A stretch of DNA of 64,000 bases from Acidobacteriota bacterium (GTDB lineage: Bacteria > Acidobacteriota > Thermoanaerobaculia > Multivoradales > Multivoraceae), in the NCBI GenBank assembly GCA_029263415.1, contig JAJCXN010000005.1:173469-237468 (forward strand), given 5' to 3'. The notes beneath the pieces are model-generated. The model ran no database searches, was not told the DNA's origin, and worked only from the letters and a program-made list of their open reading frames with translations. A program made the translations under genes and the position numbers. Below, piece after piece: positions 33,076 through 42,994 of this stretch. How positions within the stretch are numbered: position 1 is the first letter of the stretch; the number at the start of each line of letters is the position of its first letter.

Positions 33076-34692
33076 CTAGTCGCGCCGAAGGTTCACCATC
33101 CAACCAGGCTCAACGAAGATCGACTGAGCTGCTCTAGGGAGTAACCGATCGATCTCGCTAGGACGCCCGGCGTCCAGCGCTTCCATAGACTTGCGCAGCC
33201 GATCGGCAATCGAAGCGTCGAGAGTCAGCTCTTGAGAGATGGTGCGTAGAGCAGCGATGGCCTCGTTGGGTCTACCCAGATAGTAGCCCGTGTAGGCGAG
33301 CACCTCCGCCGCGTCTAGGGTCGGACGTTGATCAAACAGTGACTTAGATTCTTCGAACGCAGCACGACGTCGCCGCAGCAAAGCCTCCTGGTCGCTGTCG
33401 ACCGTGGCTAGCAGCCAAGCTTCAAGGAGCGCGAGACGTCGATCATCCTGCGTGTTGGCCTCCAAGAGTAGGCTGAGCGCTTCGGCTCGCTGGTCATTCA
33501 GGACCATCGCCTCGATCAGAGTGGCCAGCATGCCCGGTTCTGCGCCATCGCTTCGCACAAAGGGTTCGAGAATCGCCTGCGCGCGGCCGGGATCGCCCGC
33601 AGCCAGGGCTGTGCGCGCCAGTCCCCAAGCGGCCGCGGAGCTCGTTGGGACCAAACTCAGGGCTGAATGGAACTGCTCTGCGGCCTCCTCAACAGCGCCT
33701 CGGTGGAAGTGTTGGGTACCGAGAGCAATCGGAATCTCGTGATCGTTTGGAAAGACTGCGCGAAGTTGCTGCAGAATCTCGATCGCCAGCTCTCGTCGTC
33801 CAAGTGCTGCTTCAGTGCGGGCAGCCATCAACCGCGGTTGCAGAGCGTCGGGACTGCGCAACTCGGCTGCCTGAAACAGTCGCAAAGCTTCCTCATAGTC
33901 TCTCCGAGCGAATGCCTGGCGGCCACGGCGCAAGCGATCAACGGATCCTGCCCGGAATTCGGCAAGTTCCTCAATCCACGAGTCGGCCATCGGCGGCAAC
34001 CCCTCGAGGCTGGTGGCGGACGTGGACAGATCAAACAGAGCCTGAGCGCGAGCGGTGCGGCCAACCTGGCGGTAGGTCGTCGCCAGAACATGCATGAGCA
34101 CCTGGTGGCGCGGAGCTAGCCTGCGTGCAGCTTCTAAGGCGTCAACGGCGGCCAGGGGATCGGCAAGCGCAATCTCGGCGCGAGCCAACCCAAACAAGCA
34201 TCGAGCACATGAGCTGTCGATGTCTACTGCAGGCAAAAACGAGCTTCGGGCCGCCTCCGGATCGCCCGCCAGCAACAATAGTTCGCCTCGACGCACCAAG
34301 CTCGGCAAGTGCATCGGCTTCAAATCAAGTGCCGTCTCAAGAGCCACAAGGGCCGCATCCGGGTCATTCGTGCTGAGCACCGTACCGAGCAGATAGGGCC
34401 ACTTGGCCTGCTGCGGTTCAGCCAGTTCAAGGCTCCGGTACAAGGCGACCGCGGCTCCTTGCATGCCCTGCGCGTGGTGCCATTGAGCGAATCTCCCGAA
34501 TGCGACCTTAAACCCTTCAGTACGATTCCACCGCGAACCCTCGCCCTCAGCCGCAGCTCGCAGCTCGCGGTATTGCTCCTGCACCGCAGGCTCCATTTCT
34601 CCTATACCCGAGGGGATTTCGGGCAGCAGAGATCGATCTGCACAGCCGATTACACTGCAGAGGATCAAGAAGATCAGGCGGAGCGATCGCAA
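33076..34692 (-). CDS. TPR-repeat lipoprotein
   Basis: About 538 residues. A lipoprotein signal (LRLIFLILCSVIGCADR) fixes the N-terminus near TTG 34692; longer starts upstream would run through the terminator of the preceding gene and are unlikely. The rest is a chain of about ten tetratricopeptide repeats (for example DALEAARRLAPRHQVLMHVL, EALRLFQAAELRSPDALQP, EILQQLRAVFPNDHEIPIAL). Probably a protein-interaction scaffold facing the periplasm. Same strand as the sulfatase/TPR gene and the CTERM-tail gene. Start confidence is low. Confidence 0.75.
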   Translation of the reverse strand: MRSLRLIFLILCSVIGCADRSLLPEIPSGIGEMEPAVQEQYRELRAAAEGEGSRWNRTEGFKVAFGRFAQWHHAQGMQGAAVALYRSLELAEPQQAKWPYLLGTVLSTNDPDAALVALETALDLKPMHLPSLVRRGELLLLAGDPEAARSSFLPAVDIDSSCARCLFGLARAEIALADPLAAVDALEAARRLAPRHQVLMHVLATTYRQVGRTARAQALFDLSTSATSLEGLPPMADSWIEELAEFRAGSVDRLRRGRQAFARRDYEEALRLFQAAELRSPDALQPRLMAARTEAALGRRELAIEILQQLRAVFPNDHEIPIALGTQHFHRGAVEEAAEQFHSALSLVPTSSAAAWGLARTALAAGDPGRAQAILEPFVRSDGAEPGMLATLIEAMVLNDQRAEALSLLLEANTQDDRRLALLEAWLLATVDSDQEALLRRRRAAFEESKSLFDQRPTLDAAEVLAYTGYYLGRPNEAIAALRTISQELTLDASIADRLRKSMEALDAGRPSEIDRLLPRAAQSIFVEPGWMVNLRRD

Positions 34693-34858
34693 CGAAGGCG
34701 CTACGGTGAGAATGTGGCAATCCCTGAAGTCAATGCGCTTTGATGAGGTCGTTCGGGACGCACAGAGACCTGTAGACCAGGTGACCAGGGCGCGCGCAAT
34801 GCCGTTGTGACGTTGTCTCAACCGGCGAGGCGACCGGTCCCCATTCCACCAACCAGAC

Positions 34859-34900
34859 ACAAAAAAGCCGGCGGCGGACCGTGAGGGCCCAACACCGGCT
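34859..34900 (-). terminator. Rho-independent terminator of the CTERM-tail gene
   Basis: On the minus strand a stem AGCCGG ... CCGGCT with an internal GGGCCC-containing loop is followed by a run of six T. It starts about 26 bases after the stop at 34927. Confidence 0.85.
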
Positions 34901-34926
34901 TCTCTGAAAAACCGAGCGATCTGGTT

Positions 34927-35586
34927 CTAACGGCGGAGCAAGAAGACCGCGCCACCAACCATGCCGACGATCATTGCCATCAAACCGAATGTCGATGAAG
35001 TCGGTACTTCCAGCGGGTTCACCACGAAGCCGATTTCAGCGGTGTTGCTCAGCAGCATGCGAGTGCCACCGAAGACCGAATAGGTCGGCGTTTGCAACGT
35101 GACAGTGTTGCCCGTGAAGGCCGGAGTAGACGTTTGGAAAATGAGTCCGCTAGAGTACGCCGTCGCCACATAGTCTCCCAGGGCCGGGTAGGTATGACTG
35201 AAACTGGCCCTGTAGGCTCGCTGGGGAAGGGTTGCACCCGGCGGCGTCGAAGTCGTAGAGAACGCAATCCCAGTTGGATAGATGGGGGGAAGAGAACTGC
35301 CATCGCCCCAGTCGATCGCCGGCGCGATGGTACCGAAGCCGGTCGTGTCACCGACCCATGCAGTGCTGAACCCGATTGTTCCGCCATACCAGATGGTCAA
35401 GTCGACATCGGCCATCAGTGTTCCGGAGTCAATCGTGGTGGCTGCAATGCGGATACCTGACAGGCCACCCGCAGGGCCTCTACCTAAGCTCTTGTCGGTG
35501 CGCTGGGCGCTTGCGGGAACTGCGAGTAACAGCAGGGCGAGAATGACACTCGCCGCGAGGGCACTCTTAGCTGTGATCGATTTCAT
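34927..35586 (-). CDS. exported protein with IPTL-CTERM-like C-terminal sorting tail
   Basis: 219 residues: Sec signal (SALAASVILALLLLAVPASA), a beta-rich body with IDWGDGSSLPP and SFSHTYPALGDYVATAYS that fit a PKD-like domain, and a tripartite tail VPTSSTFGLMAMIVGMVGGA-FLLRR (short motif, membrane helix, Arg cluster) like IPTL-CTERM/PEP-CTERM sorting signals. Those tails are cut by exosortase- or archaeosortase-like enzymes; none is in the window. ATG 35586 has GGAG ten bases upstream. Followed by a clear terminator, so probably monocistronic. Confidence 0.75.
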   Translation of the reverse strand: MKSITAKSALAASVILALLLLAVPASAQRTDKSLGRGPAGGLSGIRIAATTIDSGTLMADVDLTIWYGGTIGFSTAWVGDTTGFGTIAPAIDWGDGSSLPPIYPTGIAFSTTSTPPGATLPQRAYRASFSHTYPALGDYVATAYSSGLIFQTSTPAFTGNTVTLQTPTYSVFGGTRMLLSNTAEIGFVVNPLEVPTSSTFGLMAMIVGMVGGAVFLLRR

Positions 35587-35774
35587 CTGGGAGTTTCTCC
35601 ATCTAATTAGAGGTCCAGCACACAGCTGGAGGCGAGGCGAAACGGTCAACGGTTACATTAGTAGCGGGCAGAGTCTTGCACGAAGGAACGTCGAAGTGAA
35701 CCTATTCTGCACATCCGCACTTGCGCATATACAGATCAGTGATCTCAAGGCTTTGAGCGGACCGCTAGGTCTCC

Positions 35775-38546
35775 TCACGGCGCTTCAAGGGTTGCGATGC
35801 GGCGCGTCACCCAAGCCCGTTCTTCGCCACCCTCCGTGAGTTCGAGGTAGCGTTCAAAGCTGGCCCGAGCTCGGGCTGGATCGTTGAGCAGCTCGGCGTA
35901 GATCTCGCCCAGGCGTAAGTGAGGGAGCCCGAGGTCGGGTCGGTCTGAGATGACTTGCTGGTACTCCTCCACTGCACGCGCGGAATCGGTGGAAGTGAGC
36001 AGGTCGGCAAGATTGAATCGAGCTTGCCAATAGTCTGGAGCAACAGCAAGAGCGCGCTCAAAAGCCTCGAGCGCTTCTGTGGAACGGCCAGTGTTGCCTT
36101 TTGCCAATCCGAGGTTGTTCCAAGCCTCAGCCAAGTTCGGTTCCACTTCCACGGCTCTGCGAGCGTTGACCTCAACTCGATCCCATTCCCCTAGCTCAAC
36201 CGCGACTGCGGCCAGGTTGTTGTGAGCGTCGGCCATCGTCGGGTAATCCGACACCAACCCCTGTAGCACTTCGCGCGCTTGCTCGAACTGCCCAGCCCTC
36301 AACAAAGCCACAGCGAGGTTGTTGCGCGCGCTTGGGTTCTCGGGCTGCTGACGGATCACGATCTCATACTGTTCTTGGGCCTCCTCAACTCGTCCTAGCT
36401 GGCTGAGCACCTCCCCAAGCTCCAAGTAGAGGGTGGGTCGAGGTGAACGGCTCAAGCGAATTGCGTCCCGCAAAGAGACCTCCGCCGAGTCAAGTTCACC
36501 GCGATGCGCCAGTAGTACGCCCAGGGCGGCCAACAACGGGCCGTCGGCCGCTTGCCGATCCAGACCGGCACGATAGGCCTCGACCGCCTCATCGGAGCGA
36601 TCCGTCCGCTCGAACAGCTTGCCCAGCTGCAACCAAGCACCGACATGAAACGGATCTGCGGCAATCGCCTGCTGCAGTTTCAGTTCGCCCTCAGCGGAAC
36701 GACCGGCCGGAAGATCAAACATGCTGGCAGCCGCGTAATTGAGGATCGGCTGATCGGGATTGTCGGCTAGCGCAGCGAAAACCAATGCCTCCGCCTGGTC
36801 TCGCTCTCCAGCGCTCATCAACAGAGTGGCTCGCTGAATCACCGCGCTTGGATAGCGCGGATCCTTGTCGAATGCGATCTCACTCAAAGCCAGAGCCTTT
36901 GGCAGATCGCCTCGCATGGCCTCGAGCTTGGCGAGCATGATGTAGGTACGCTGGGGCTCCGGGTCGAGCCGCTGCGCCTCCTCGGCCACTGCGATGGCTT
37001 CATCGATGCGCCCCAACGCGTCAAGGGCGGCGACCAACTCCATCATTGCAGACAGGTTCTCTGGATCTTGCTCCAGCAAGCTCCTCAAAGCGCTCGCAGC
37101 AACCTCAAACAACTCGCTTTGTAGCAGAGTTCGAGCGCGTTCCAGTTCAACATGAAGGTGCACGAGATCCTTCGGATCAGGGCGCTGTTCCCGTTCAAAC
37201 TGCTTGGAGCTGACCGCAAGATAGCCGAGGCTCCGCAACTTCTCAGCTGACTCGGTATCCAGTTCTAGATCCGCCTCAACATCGGCATCCTCCACCGTGG
37301 CCAAGAGTTCTTCGAGGTCGCGCCTTAGGTCGTGCGTCACGCCTTCGGTATCGCCAGCCAGATTAGACAACTCTCGCGGGTCGCGCTTGAGGTCGTATAA
37401 CTCCTCCCGCGGAGCATCAATGTACTTCCAGCGGCCAGCGCGATAGGTGCGCAACCGTTCCCAACCGTAGGTGTAGTACGGCAGGTAGGTCTCGGAGTAG
37501 TAGGGCGTCTCATCAACTACCGAGTCGTCCGCGGTACCAAACACCAACGGCAGCAGACTTCGACCAGGCAGGTCAGGTGCAGTACGGTAACCGAGTGCCG
37601 AAAGGAGAGTGGGAGCCAGATCGACTTGCCCTACACTCTGAACGATCCGTTGGCCCGCTGGTGCACCAGGAACCTTGAGCAACCAAGGAATCAGCAGCGT
37701 TGAGTCGTAAGCGAGAATGGCATGAGTGCTCTCACCATGCTCACCCAAACTCTCGCCGTGATCGCCGATGACCGAGACGACGGCCTGATCCTTGTCCGCA
37801 ACCCCCACGATCCGCTGGTGCTCGAGCAGTCGGCCCAGCTCGGCGTCCATGTAGGCAATCTCCCCGTCGTACAGCCGTGAGCTGTATTGCTCGCGATAGG
37901 GCGAGGGCGGAAAGTATCGAGCGTGAGGATCGTACAGATGGACCCAGGCAAAGAACTTCTGGTCCGGATCAAGCTGGTCGATCCAGTCGATCGCGGAATC
38001 GACGACGGCCCCGGCAGGACGGTCAGCCACCATGCGCGGCTGCCGCTCGCGTCCAGTGGAAAGATCGTCGTCATAGTAGTCAAAGCCCTGGTCTAGACCA
38101 TACCGTCGGTCTAGTACCGCCGCAGAAATGAACGCGCCGGTGCTATAGCCCTGTTGCTGAAGCGTTTCAGCAAGAGTGGTGACCTCAGGCGGAACGTACT
38201 GAGTACCGTTGTTGCGAACCCCGTGATGAAACGGATAGAGACCAGTCATCATCGACGTATGGGCTACCAACGTGATTGGAGCCACCGACACCGCGTTTTC
38301 GAACAGAGCGCCGTCATTCGCAAGCTTGAGCAGGTTGGGAGTCGCGATATCGGAGGCACCGTAGGGCTCCAAGCGATCGGGTCGCGTTGTGTCTACGGTA
38401 ACCAGAAGAAGAGAACGGCCCTCCTCGGGAAGTCGAAAGCCAGAATCACCCTCGTTGTTCATTTCACGAAGAAGATAAAGACTCAGCAGGCCGGCCATTG
38501 CGAGAAGACCGAAGGCAAAAATCCGTCGTCGATCCAAAACGAACAC
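35775..38546 (-). CDS. sulfatase-fold protein fused to TPR repeats
   Basis: 923 residues from GTG 38546. N-terminal membrane anchor (about 10-27), then an alkaline phosphatase/sulfatase domain (about 45-430): metal ligands in VTVDTTRPDRLEPYG and VIGDHGESLGEHGES. The formylglycine motif C/S-x-P-x-R is missing; the equivalent place reads SVAPITLVAHTSMMTG, so the nucleophile may be Thr92, as in phosphodiesterase-like members. Residues about 440-923 are about thirteen TPRs. The extracytoplasmic location is inferred from the anchor. The gene ends 188 bases before the CTERM-tail gene. Confidence 0.85.
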   Translation of the reverse strand: MFVLDRRRIFAFGLLAMAGLLSLYLLREMNNEGDSGFRLPEEGRSLLLVTVDTTRPDRLEPYGASDIATPNLLKLANDGALFENAVSVAPITLVAHTSMMTGLYPFHHGVRNNGTQYVPPEVTTLAETLQQQGYSTGAFISAAVLDRRYGLDQGFDYYDDDLSTGRERQPRMVADRPAGAVVDSAIDWIDQLDPDQKFFAWVHLYDPHARYFPPSPYREQYSSRLYDGEIAYMDAELGRLLEHQRIVGVADKDQAVVSVIGDHGESLGEHGESTHAILAYDSTLLIPWLLKVPGAPAGQRIVQSVGQVDLAPTLLSALGYRTAPDLPGRSLLPLVFGTADDSVVDETPYYSETYLPYYTYGWERLRTYRAGRWKYIDAPREELYDLKRDPRELSNLAGDTEGVTHDLRRDLEELLATVEDADVEADLELDTESAEKLRSLGYLAVSSKQFEREQRPDPKDLVHLHVELERARTLLQSELFEVAASALRSLLEQDPENLSAMMELVAALDALGRIDEAIAVAEEAQRLDPEPQRTYIMLAKLEAMRGDLPKALALSEIAFDKDPRYPSAVIQRATLLMSAGERDQAEALVFAALADNPDQPILNYAAASMFDLPAGRSAEGELKLQQAIAADPFHVGAWLQLGKLFERTDRSDEAVEAYRAGLDRQAADGPLLAALGVLLAHRGELDSAEVSLRDAIRLSRSPRPTLYLELGEVLSQLGRVEEAQEQYEIVIRQQPENPSARNNLAVALLRAGQFEQAREVLQGLVSDYPTMADAHNNLAAVAVELGEWDRVEVNARRAVEVEPNLAEAWNNLGLAKGNTGRSTEALEAFERALAVAPDYWQARFNLADLLTSTDSARAVEEYQQVISDRPDLGLPHLRLGEIYAELLNDPARARASFERYLELTEGGEERAWVTRRIATLEAP

Positions 38547-38947
38547 CTCTCGGGCCTGTCAAACCCTACGATCAGTGGCAAGAAGTTGGGAGAGAAACTG
38601 TCCGCGGAAGGCCCTTCAGGATCGAGACGATCGGAAAGATCGGAAAGATCGAGAGGCTACCCCGGACGACGGCGCGCGGGCCTGGAGCCTATGGTACCGA
38701 CCGCAGCCACTGTCAATGGCCTTAGCTCCACTTAGGCCAAAGTCGAGAGTCGATTCGAGGCCGCTTCAAGCGCGAGCTACGAAGCTGACACCAATCGCTT
38801 CGAAGCCGCTGACGACTCAAGCGAAACCACAGGCCAGTTGCAGAGTTTGGCGGTTTTCAACAGCGTTCTCGTATTTGAGGCTGAGTGAGTTGGACACCAA
38901 TCAGCAATCCGACCGATGTCGACGCACTGTGTAGCTAGTCCATAGCC
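38547..38947. other. intergenic region, no gene seen
   Basis: About 400 bases between the sulfatase/TPR gene and the orphan isomerase tail. Contains short direct repeats (gatcggaaa twice near 38630-38650). No protein-like frame on either strand. Confidence 0.4.
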
Positions 38948-39046
38948 GATTCCGGATACACCGGCTATCTCGGGCAAGAGTTCATTCCCACGGGAGACGA
39001 TCCAATCGGTTCACTCAGAGCTGCGGTGGCGCATTGTGACGCGTAG
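38948..39046 (+). pseudogene. orphan 3' fragment of the sugar isomerase gene
   Basis: 33 codons ending in TAG encode GYTGYLGQEFIPTGDDPIGS and LRAAVAHCDA, nearly the same as the last 33 codons of the isomerase gene 6.8 kb away (DAGYTGYL ... LRAAAALCDV). The DNA is similar at about 85 of 99 positions, with most differences near both ends. The upstream 38900-38947 sequence shows no likeness to that gene, so this is a truncated copy or the relic of a deleted paralogue, not a gene. Confidence 0.88.
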
Positions 39047-39059
39047 TTAGCTCGTGGAC

Positions 39060-39116
39060 GATGGCGATGGCGATGGCGATGGCGATGGCGATGGCGATGG
39101 CGATGGCGATGGCGAT
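39060..39116. repeat. (GATGGC)9.5 microsatellite
   Basis: 57 uninterrupted bases of the hexamer GATGGC begin 13 bases after the stop of the orphan isomerase tail, beyond the end of the peptide transporter operon. No interruption, so it is probably young and prone to slippage. Confidence 0.97.
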
Positions 39117-39153
39117 ACTGCATGTGCGAGATGCGTCTTCGCACCGCCCATCG

Positions 39154-40152
39154 TCAGCCAACCCCATCCCCAACCAAGTGACACGCCACCTCTCGCCCCC
39201 CACACCCCAACAACCCCGGCTCATCCACCCCACACCGCCCAATCGCCACCGGACACCGCGGATGAAAATGACACCCAGACGGCGGGTTGTGCACACTGGG
39301 TACCTCACCGATCAAGATCTGTTGCTCACGCCCCGCCTCAACCACAGGATCAGGAACCGGAATTGCGTTCAACAACGCTTGCGTATAGGGATGTTGAGGA
39401 TCTTCAAACAACGCATCACGATCCGCCAGCTCAACGATCTTCCCTAGATACATCACCCCAATCCGATCACTCATGTGCTTGACCACCGAGAGATCATGGG
39501 CGATGAACAAGTAGGTCAATCCGAGCTGTTCTTGAAGATCCATCAGCAGGTTGACCACCTGTGCTTGGACCGACACATCAAGCGCCGACACCGCCTCATC
39601 ACAGATCAAGAGACTAGGATTGAGTGCCAACGCGCGCGCGATCGAAATGCGTTGCCGCTGACCACCCGAAAACTCGTGCGGATAGCGGCGCGCCATGCCG
39701 GGTAGCAGACCCACAAGATCGAGCAACTCGTCCACTCGACGCCGATACTCGGCTTTGCTTCCCGTTTGGCCATGCACCACCAACGGTTCGCCAATGATGT
39801 CCCGCACTTTCATTCTTGGATTGAGTGAGCCGAACGGGTCCTGGTAGACCATCTGCATCTGACGCCGGATCGTGGCCATTTGACTCTGGCTGTAGCCGGT
39901 GATGTCGGTGCCATCAAACACGATTTGACCGGCAGTCGGCTGCAGCATTCTCAAGATCGCCAACGCGGTGGTTGACTTACCGCAACCGCTTTCGCCGACC
40001 AATCCAAAGGTTTCGCCTCGCCGCAGCGAGAAGCTCACGCCATCGACCGCCTTGACAGACCCGATCTGGCGTTGAAACAGAATGCCATTCGTCACCGGGA
40101 AGTGAACCTTCAACCGGTCGACCTCTAGCAGCAGTGTTTGCTCATCAGTCAC
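39154..40152 (-). CDS. peptide ABC importer ATPase (OppF/DppF-like)
   Basis: 332 residues with all ABC motifs: Walker [11 protein letters not shown]-loop [10 protein letters not shown], signature SGGQRQR, Walker [13 protein letters not shown], and switch His in FIAHDLSVV. The C-terminal oligopeptide-type extension [12 protein letters not shown], with its Cys pair, is typical of OppF/DppF. Start GTG 40152 overlaps the OppD stop by four bases. Last gene of the five-gene operon. Confidence 0.95.
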   Translation of the reverse strand: MTDEQTLLLEVDRLKVHFPVTNGILFQRQIGSVKAVDGVSFSLRRGETFGLVGESGCGKSTTALAILRMLQPTAGQIVFDGTDITGYSQSQMATIRRQMQMVYQDPFGSLNPRMKVRDIIGEPLVVHGQTGSKAEYRRRVDELLDLVGLLPGMARRYPHEFSGGQRQRISIARALALNPSLLICDEAVSALDVSVQAQVVNLLMDLQEQLGLTYLFIAHDLSVVKHMSDRIGVMYLGKIVELADRDALFEDPQHPYTQALLNAIPVPDPVVEAGREQQILIGEVPSVHNPPSGCHFHPRCPVAIGRCGVDEPGLLGCGGREVACHLVGDGVG

Positions 40153-41192
40153 GGCGCCGACTCCGGACCGAAGCACGCGATCGCATGATCCGGGGCTGCG
40201 TCCTCGAGCGCAGGTTGCTCCTTTAGACAGCGAGAGTGCGCCTGCGGACAACGTGGCGAGAACGAGCAACCTTCCGGAAGCTGTGACAAGTCAGGTGGCT
40301 GCCCGGCAATTGGTACCAACCGTTCTCTATCCTCGCCCTTGCCAGAGCCCTGCGAACCGATGCGCGGCAGCGACCGGAGCAGTCCTTGCGTATAGGGATG
40401 ACGTGGATGCGAATACAGGTCCGGAGCTCGAGCCGTCTCCACCAGTCGCCCGGCATACATCACCGCGACCCGATCCGCGTAGCGTGCCACCACCCCCAAG
40501 TCATGAGTGATCAGGATCAAAGCGGCGCCTGATTCGGCGGTAAGTTCCTTGAGCAGCGCCAGAATCTGCGCCTGAATGGTGACGTCCAGGGCGGTGGTTG
40601 GCTCATCCGCGATGATCAACTTCGGTTTGCAAGCGAGCGCCATCGCGATCATCACGCGCTGACGCATGCCGCCTGAAAACTGATGGGGATAAGCAGCCAG
40701 CCTGCTCTCAGCATCCGGAATCGCCACCTTCTTCAACAGCTTCTGCGCCTCCGGCAGAGCATCTCGCCAAGACCCACCCCGGTGAGTCGACAGAGGTTCC
40801 GCGACCTGCATGCCGATGGTCAACGAAGGGTTGAGAGAGGTCATTGGCTCCTGGAACACCATCGCGATCTTGTTGCCGCGAATACCGCGTATGCCGCGCT
40901 CAGTGAGCCCGGTGAGGTCGACTCCATCGAACAGGATCTTGCCTTCGTCGACCCGCCCTGGTTCGGGCACCAAGCCCATGATCGAGAGCGCGGTAACGCT
41001 CTTGCCCGAGCCACTCTCACCAACAACTGCGAGCGTCTCCCCGGCTGCGACCGACAGCGACACCTGATCGACCGCACGCACGCGACGCAGGCGCTTGCCC
41101 CTTTCTCGACGCTGATCGCGCGCCGGGAATGACACCGACAGCTGCTCCAGTCGCAAGACGGCCGCGGTCTTGTCATTCACAGAGGAGCTCAA
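40149..41192 (-). CDS. peptide ABC importer ATPase (OppD/DppD-like)
   Basis: 347 residues. Walker [11 protein letters not shown]-loop [10 protein letters not shown], signature SGGMRQR, Walker [13 protein letters not shown], switch His in LITHDLGVV, and the C-terminal [12 protein letters not shown] iron-sulfur-like element of the Opp family. The start is TTG 41192 with AGGAG eight bases upstream and a TTGA overlap with the preceding stop; GTG 41180 is the alternative. Pairs with OppF to drive the transporter. Confidence 0.94.
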   Translation of the reverse strand: MSSSVNDKTAAVLRLEQLSVSFPARDQRRERGKRLRRVRAVDQVSLSVAAGETLAVVGESGSGKSVTALSIMGLVPEPGRVDEGKILFDGVDLTGLTERGIRGIRGNKIAMVFQEPMTSLNPSLTIGMQVAEPLSTHRGGSWRDALPEAQKLLKKVAIPDAESRLAAYPHQFSGGMRQRVMIAMALACKPKLIIADEPTTALDVTIQAQILALLKELTAESGAALILITHDLGVVARYADRVAVMYAGRLVETARAPDLYSHPRHPYTQGLLRSLPRIGSQGSGKGEDRERLVPIAGQPPDLSQLPEGCSFSPRCPQAHSRCLKEQPALEDAAPDHAIACFGPESAP

Positions 41193-42994
41193 AACCCCAT
41201 CTCCTGCTTCAGTTCTTGATCGATCCAAATGCGCGCGTAGATCGGCCAGGGCCTGACCGCCCCAGCACGCAACTCGCCGTCGTAGTTCTTCACCCACGGC
41301 CACCAAGCAGTGTAGAGATACTGGGTCGGCAGCCACACGTAGGGAGCTTCATCGAGAATGTCCTGAGTCATCTCGCGCACCATCCGCTTGCGCTCATCTT
41401 CGGAACGCGTGCCGAGCAGCACTTCGATCCGCCGATCGAACTCAGGGTTCGAGTACTGCGACGCGTTCCACAGCTGTCCAGTCTGGAAGTTCTTGCGCAG
41501 GCTAGTTGTGGGATTAGTGTGACCACTGGCTAAGAAATACCCAGACTTGTGCTTGCGAGTGGTCATGGTCGAGAGATACGCCGAATACTCCATCGGTTCA
41601 ACCTTCATGGTGACCCCAATATCGGCCAGATAGCTGACCAGGAGCGGTGCAAGATCAACTTGATCGGGATTCGCGGTACTCATCTGCATGGTGAAGGTGA
41701 AGCCGTCGGGATAGCCGGCTTCTGCTAACAACTGCCGAGCCTTGTCTGGGTCGTAGCCAAACAGCTCTTGCACCGAAGGCCGCATGGCCTCGAGCGGTTC
41801 GTAGTAGCCCTCGAATTCGGTGTGCATCGGATAACCCATGATCTCGGCGTTGCCGCCGTAGAACTCATCAACGATTGCTTGCTGGTTGATCGCAAGGTTG
41901 AGCGCGCGTCTGACTCGGATGTCGTCAAAAGGCTTCTCATCGAGCCGCATCACGATGAACGAACCAATACCTGACTCCCACCGCGACCACCGAAGTTCCG
42001 GTGTCGACCGTTTGAGATAGTCCACACCCAGCCAACGGATCGGCTCCAGAATGTCGATCTTCGCGGTGCGCAAAGCGGTGAAGTACGTTGCCTCATCCTT
42101 GATGACCCGGTAGCGCACATTGTCGACGAACGGGATCTTGTAGTCGGTACCGTCGAGGCTCTCGCGATCCCAGTAGTTGGGGTTCGCGCTGTAGTGCTGC
42201 AAGTTGCCCTCGATGTAACGCTCAAGCTCAAAGGGGCCGCTCCCGGCGACGTTGCGCCAGTCGCGAGCATCGACATCGCCTAACTCTCGCGGCACGATCG
42301 CCGAGTAGTAGCCGTAGCCAAATCGGTACGCCCACTCGGCGTTGTACTCGCTCATCGAGAAGACCACCACATGGTCTTCACGGGCCGTAACGCTGTCGAT
42401 GTGCTTGAAGTAGTTGGCGATCTTGCGCGGACTCGCCTTCTGACGTTGGTAGGTGAACACCACGTCGTGTGCGTCGAGCTCGCGTGCTGCCATCACTCCA
42501 GGCTTGTCGGAGAACATGACACCGCGCCGCAACGTGACCACTAGCGTCAACGGGTCTTCCCACTCCCAGTGTTCGGCGAGTTCGCCGCGCATCGCTTCAA
42601 ACGGCAACCAGGCTTCGGTGCGGAACGGGTAGGCGCCTCCCTTGCCAACACGTTGATCGAGATCGGCTGCAAACAGCTGCTCGTAGCTGCCACCGGTGTC
42701 GTGGTTCTGTTTCCACGACCAGTCAGCGGTATCCCACGACAGCGCAGACAACGTCACGTAGACCGTGCCGAGATTCAGCGTTCCACCATGCACGGGAGGA
42801 TTGGTCGCGTGCTTGGCAAGCATCTCATCCACCGATTCTTCGCTCGGCACCGAGCAACCGGCGACCACAATCACCACACCCAAGGCCATCAAACCTAGGG
42901 CCATCGCACTCAGGGCCGCCAAGCTCAGGGCCCTCAAGCCTAAGGCCGTCCAGCTCGGGGCGTGACCGGCCGTAAACGCGCAGAGTCGTTTCAT
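41189..42994 (-). CDS. peptide-binding lipoprotein of the ABC importer (SBP family 5)
   Basis: 601-residue extracytoplasmic binding protein. Lipobox with Cys47 in [13 protein letters not shown] family 5 features: a lobe I start [40 protein letters not shown], the [12 protein letters not shown] element and the [17 protein letters not shown] element. It sits between permease and ATPase genes; the gene ends and starts in 4-base overlaps. The signal peptide is lengthened by a 15-base minisatellite. Substrate (peptide or other) cannot be read from sequence. Confidence 0.92.
   Translation of the reverse strand: MKRLCAFTAGHAPSWTALGLRALSLAALSAMALGLMALGVVIVVAGCSVPSEESVDEMLAKHATNPPVHGGTLNLGTVYVTLSALSWDTADWSWKQNHDTGGSYEQLFAADLDQRVGKGGAYPFRTEAWLPFEAMRGELAEHWEWEDPLTLVVTLRRGVMFSDKPGVMAARELDAHDVVFTYQRQKASPRKIANYFKHIDSVTAREDHVVVFSMSEYNAEWAYRFGYGYYSAIVPRELGDVDARDWRNVAGSGPFELERYIEGNLQHYSANPNYWDRESLDGTDYKIPFVDNVRYRVIKDEATYFTALRTAKIDILEPIRWLGVDYLKRSTPELRWSRWESGIGSFIVMRLDEKPFDDIRVRRALNLAINQQAIVDEFYGGNAEIMGYPMHTEFEGYYEPLEAMRPSVQELFGYDPDKARQLLAEAGYPDGFTFTMQMSTANPDQVDLAPLLVSYLADIGVTMKVEPMEYSAYLSTMTTRKHKSGYFLASGHTNPTTSLRKNFQTGQLWNASQYSNPEFDRRIEVLLGTRSEDERKRMVREMTQDILDEAPYVWLPTQYLYTAWWPWVKNYDGELRAGAVRPWPIYARIWIDQELKQEMGF
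42881..42955 (-). repeat. in-frame 15-bp minisatellite in the signal peptide of the binding protein
   Basis: Five imperfect 15-base units (consensus like CAGGGCCCTCAAGCC on the plus strand) encode the repetitive hydrophobic run [20 protein letters not shown] before the lipobox. Confidence 0.8.

Noticed and set aside
34693..34860. Longer start (GTG 34860) of the TPR lipoprotein
   Set aside because: That start lies in the T-run of the upstream gene's terminator, and the added 56 residues precede a lipoprotein signal that should be N-terminal.
38752..38947. Search for the 5' part of the duplicated isomerase gene upstream of the orphan tail
   Set aside because: No stretch resembling earlier parts of the isomerase gene was seen by eye; likeness begins at about 38948.
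39054..39482. Plus-strand frames reading DGDGDG or AMAMAM across the microsatellite
   Set aside because: Produced by the hexamer repeat and antisense of the OppF-like gene; no ribosome site and no protein-like sequence after the repeat.
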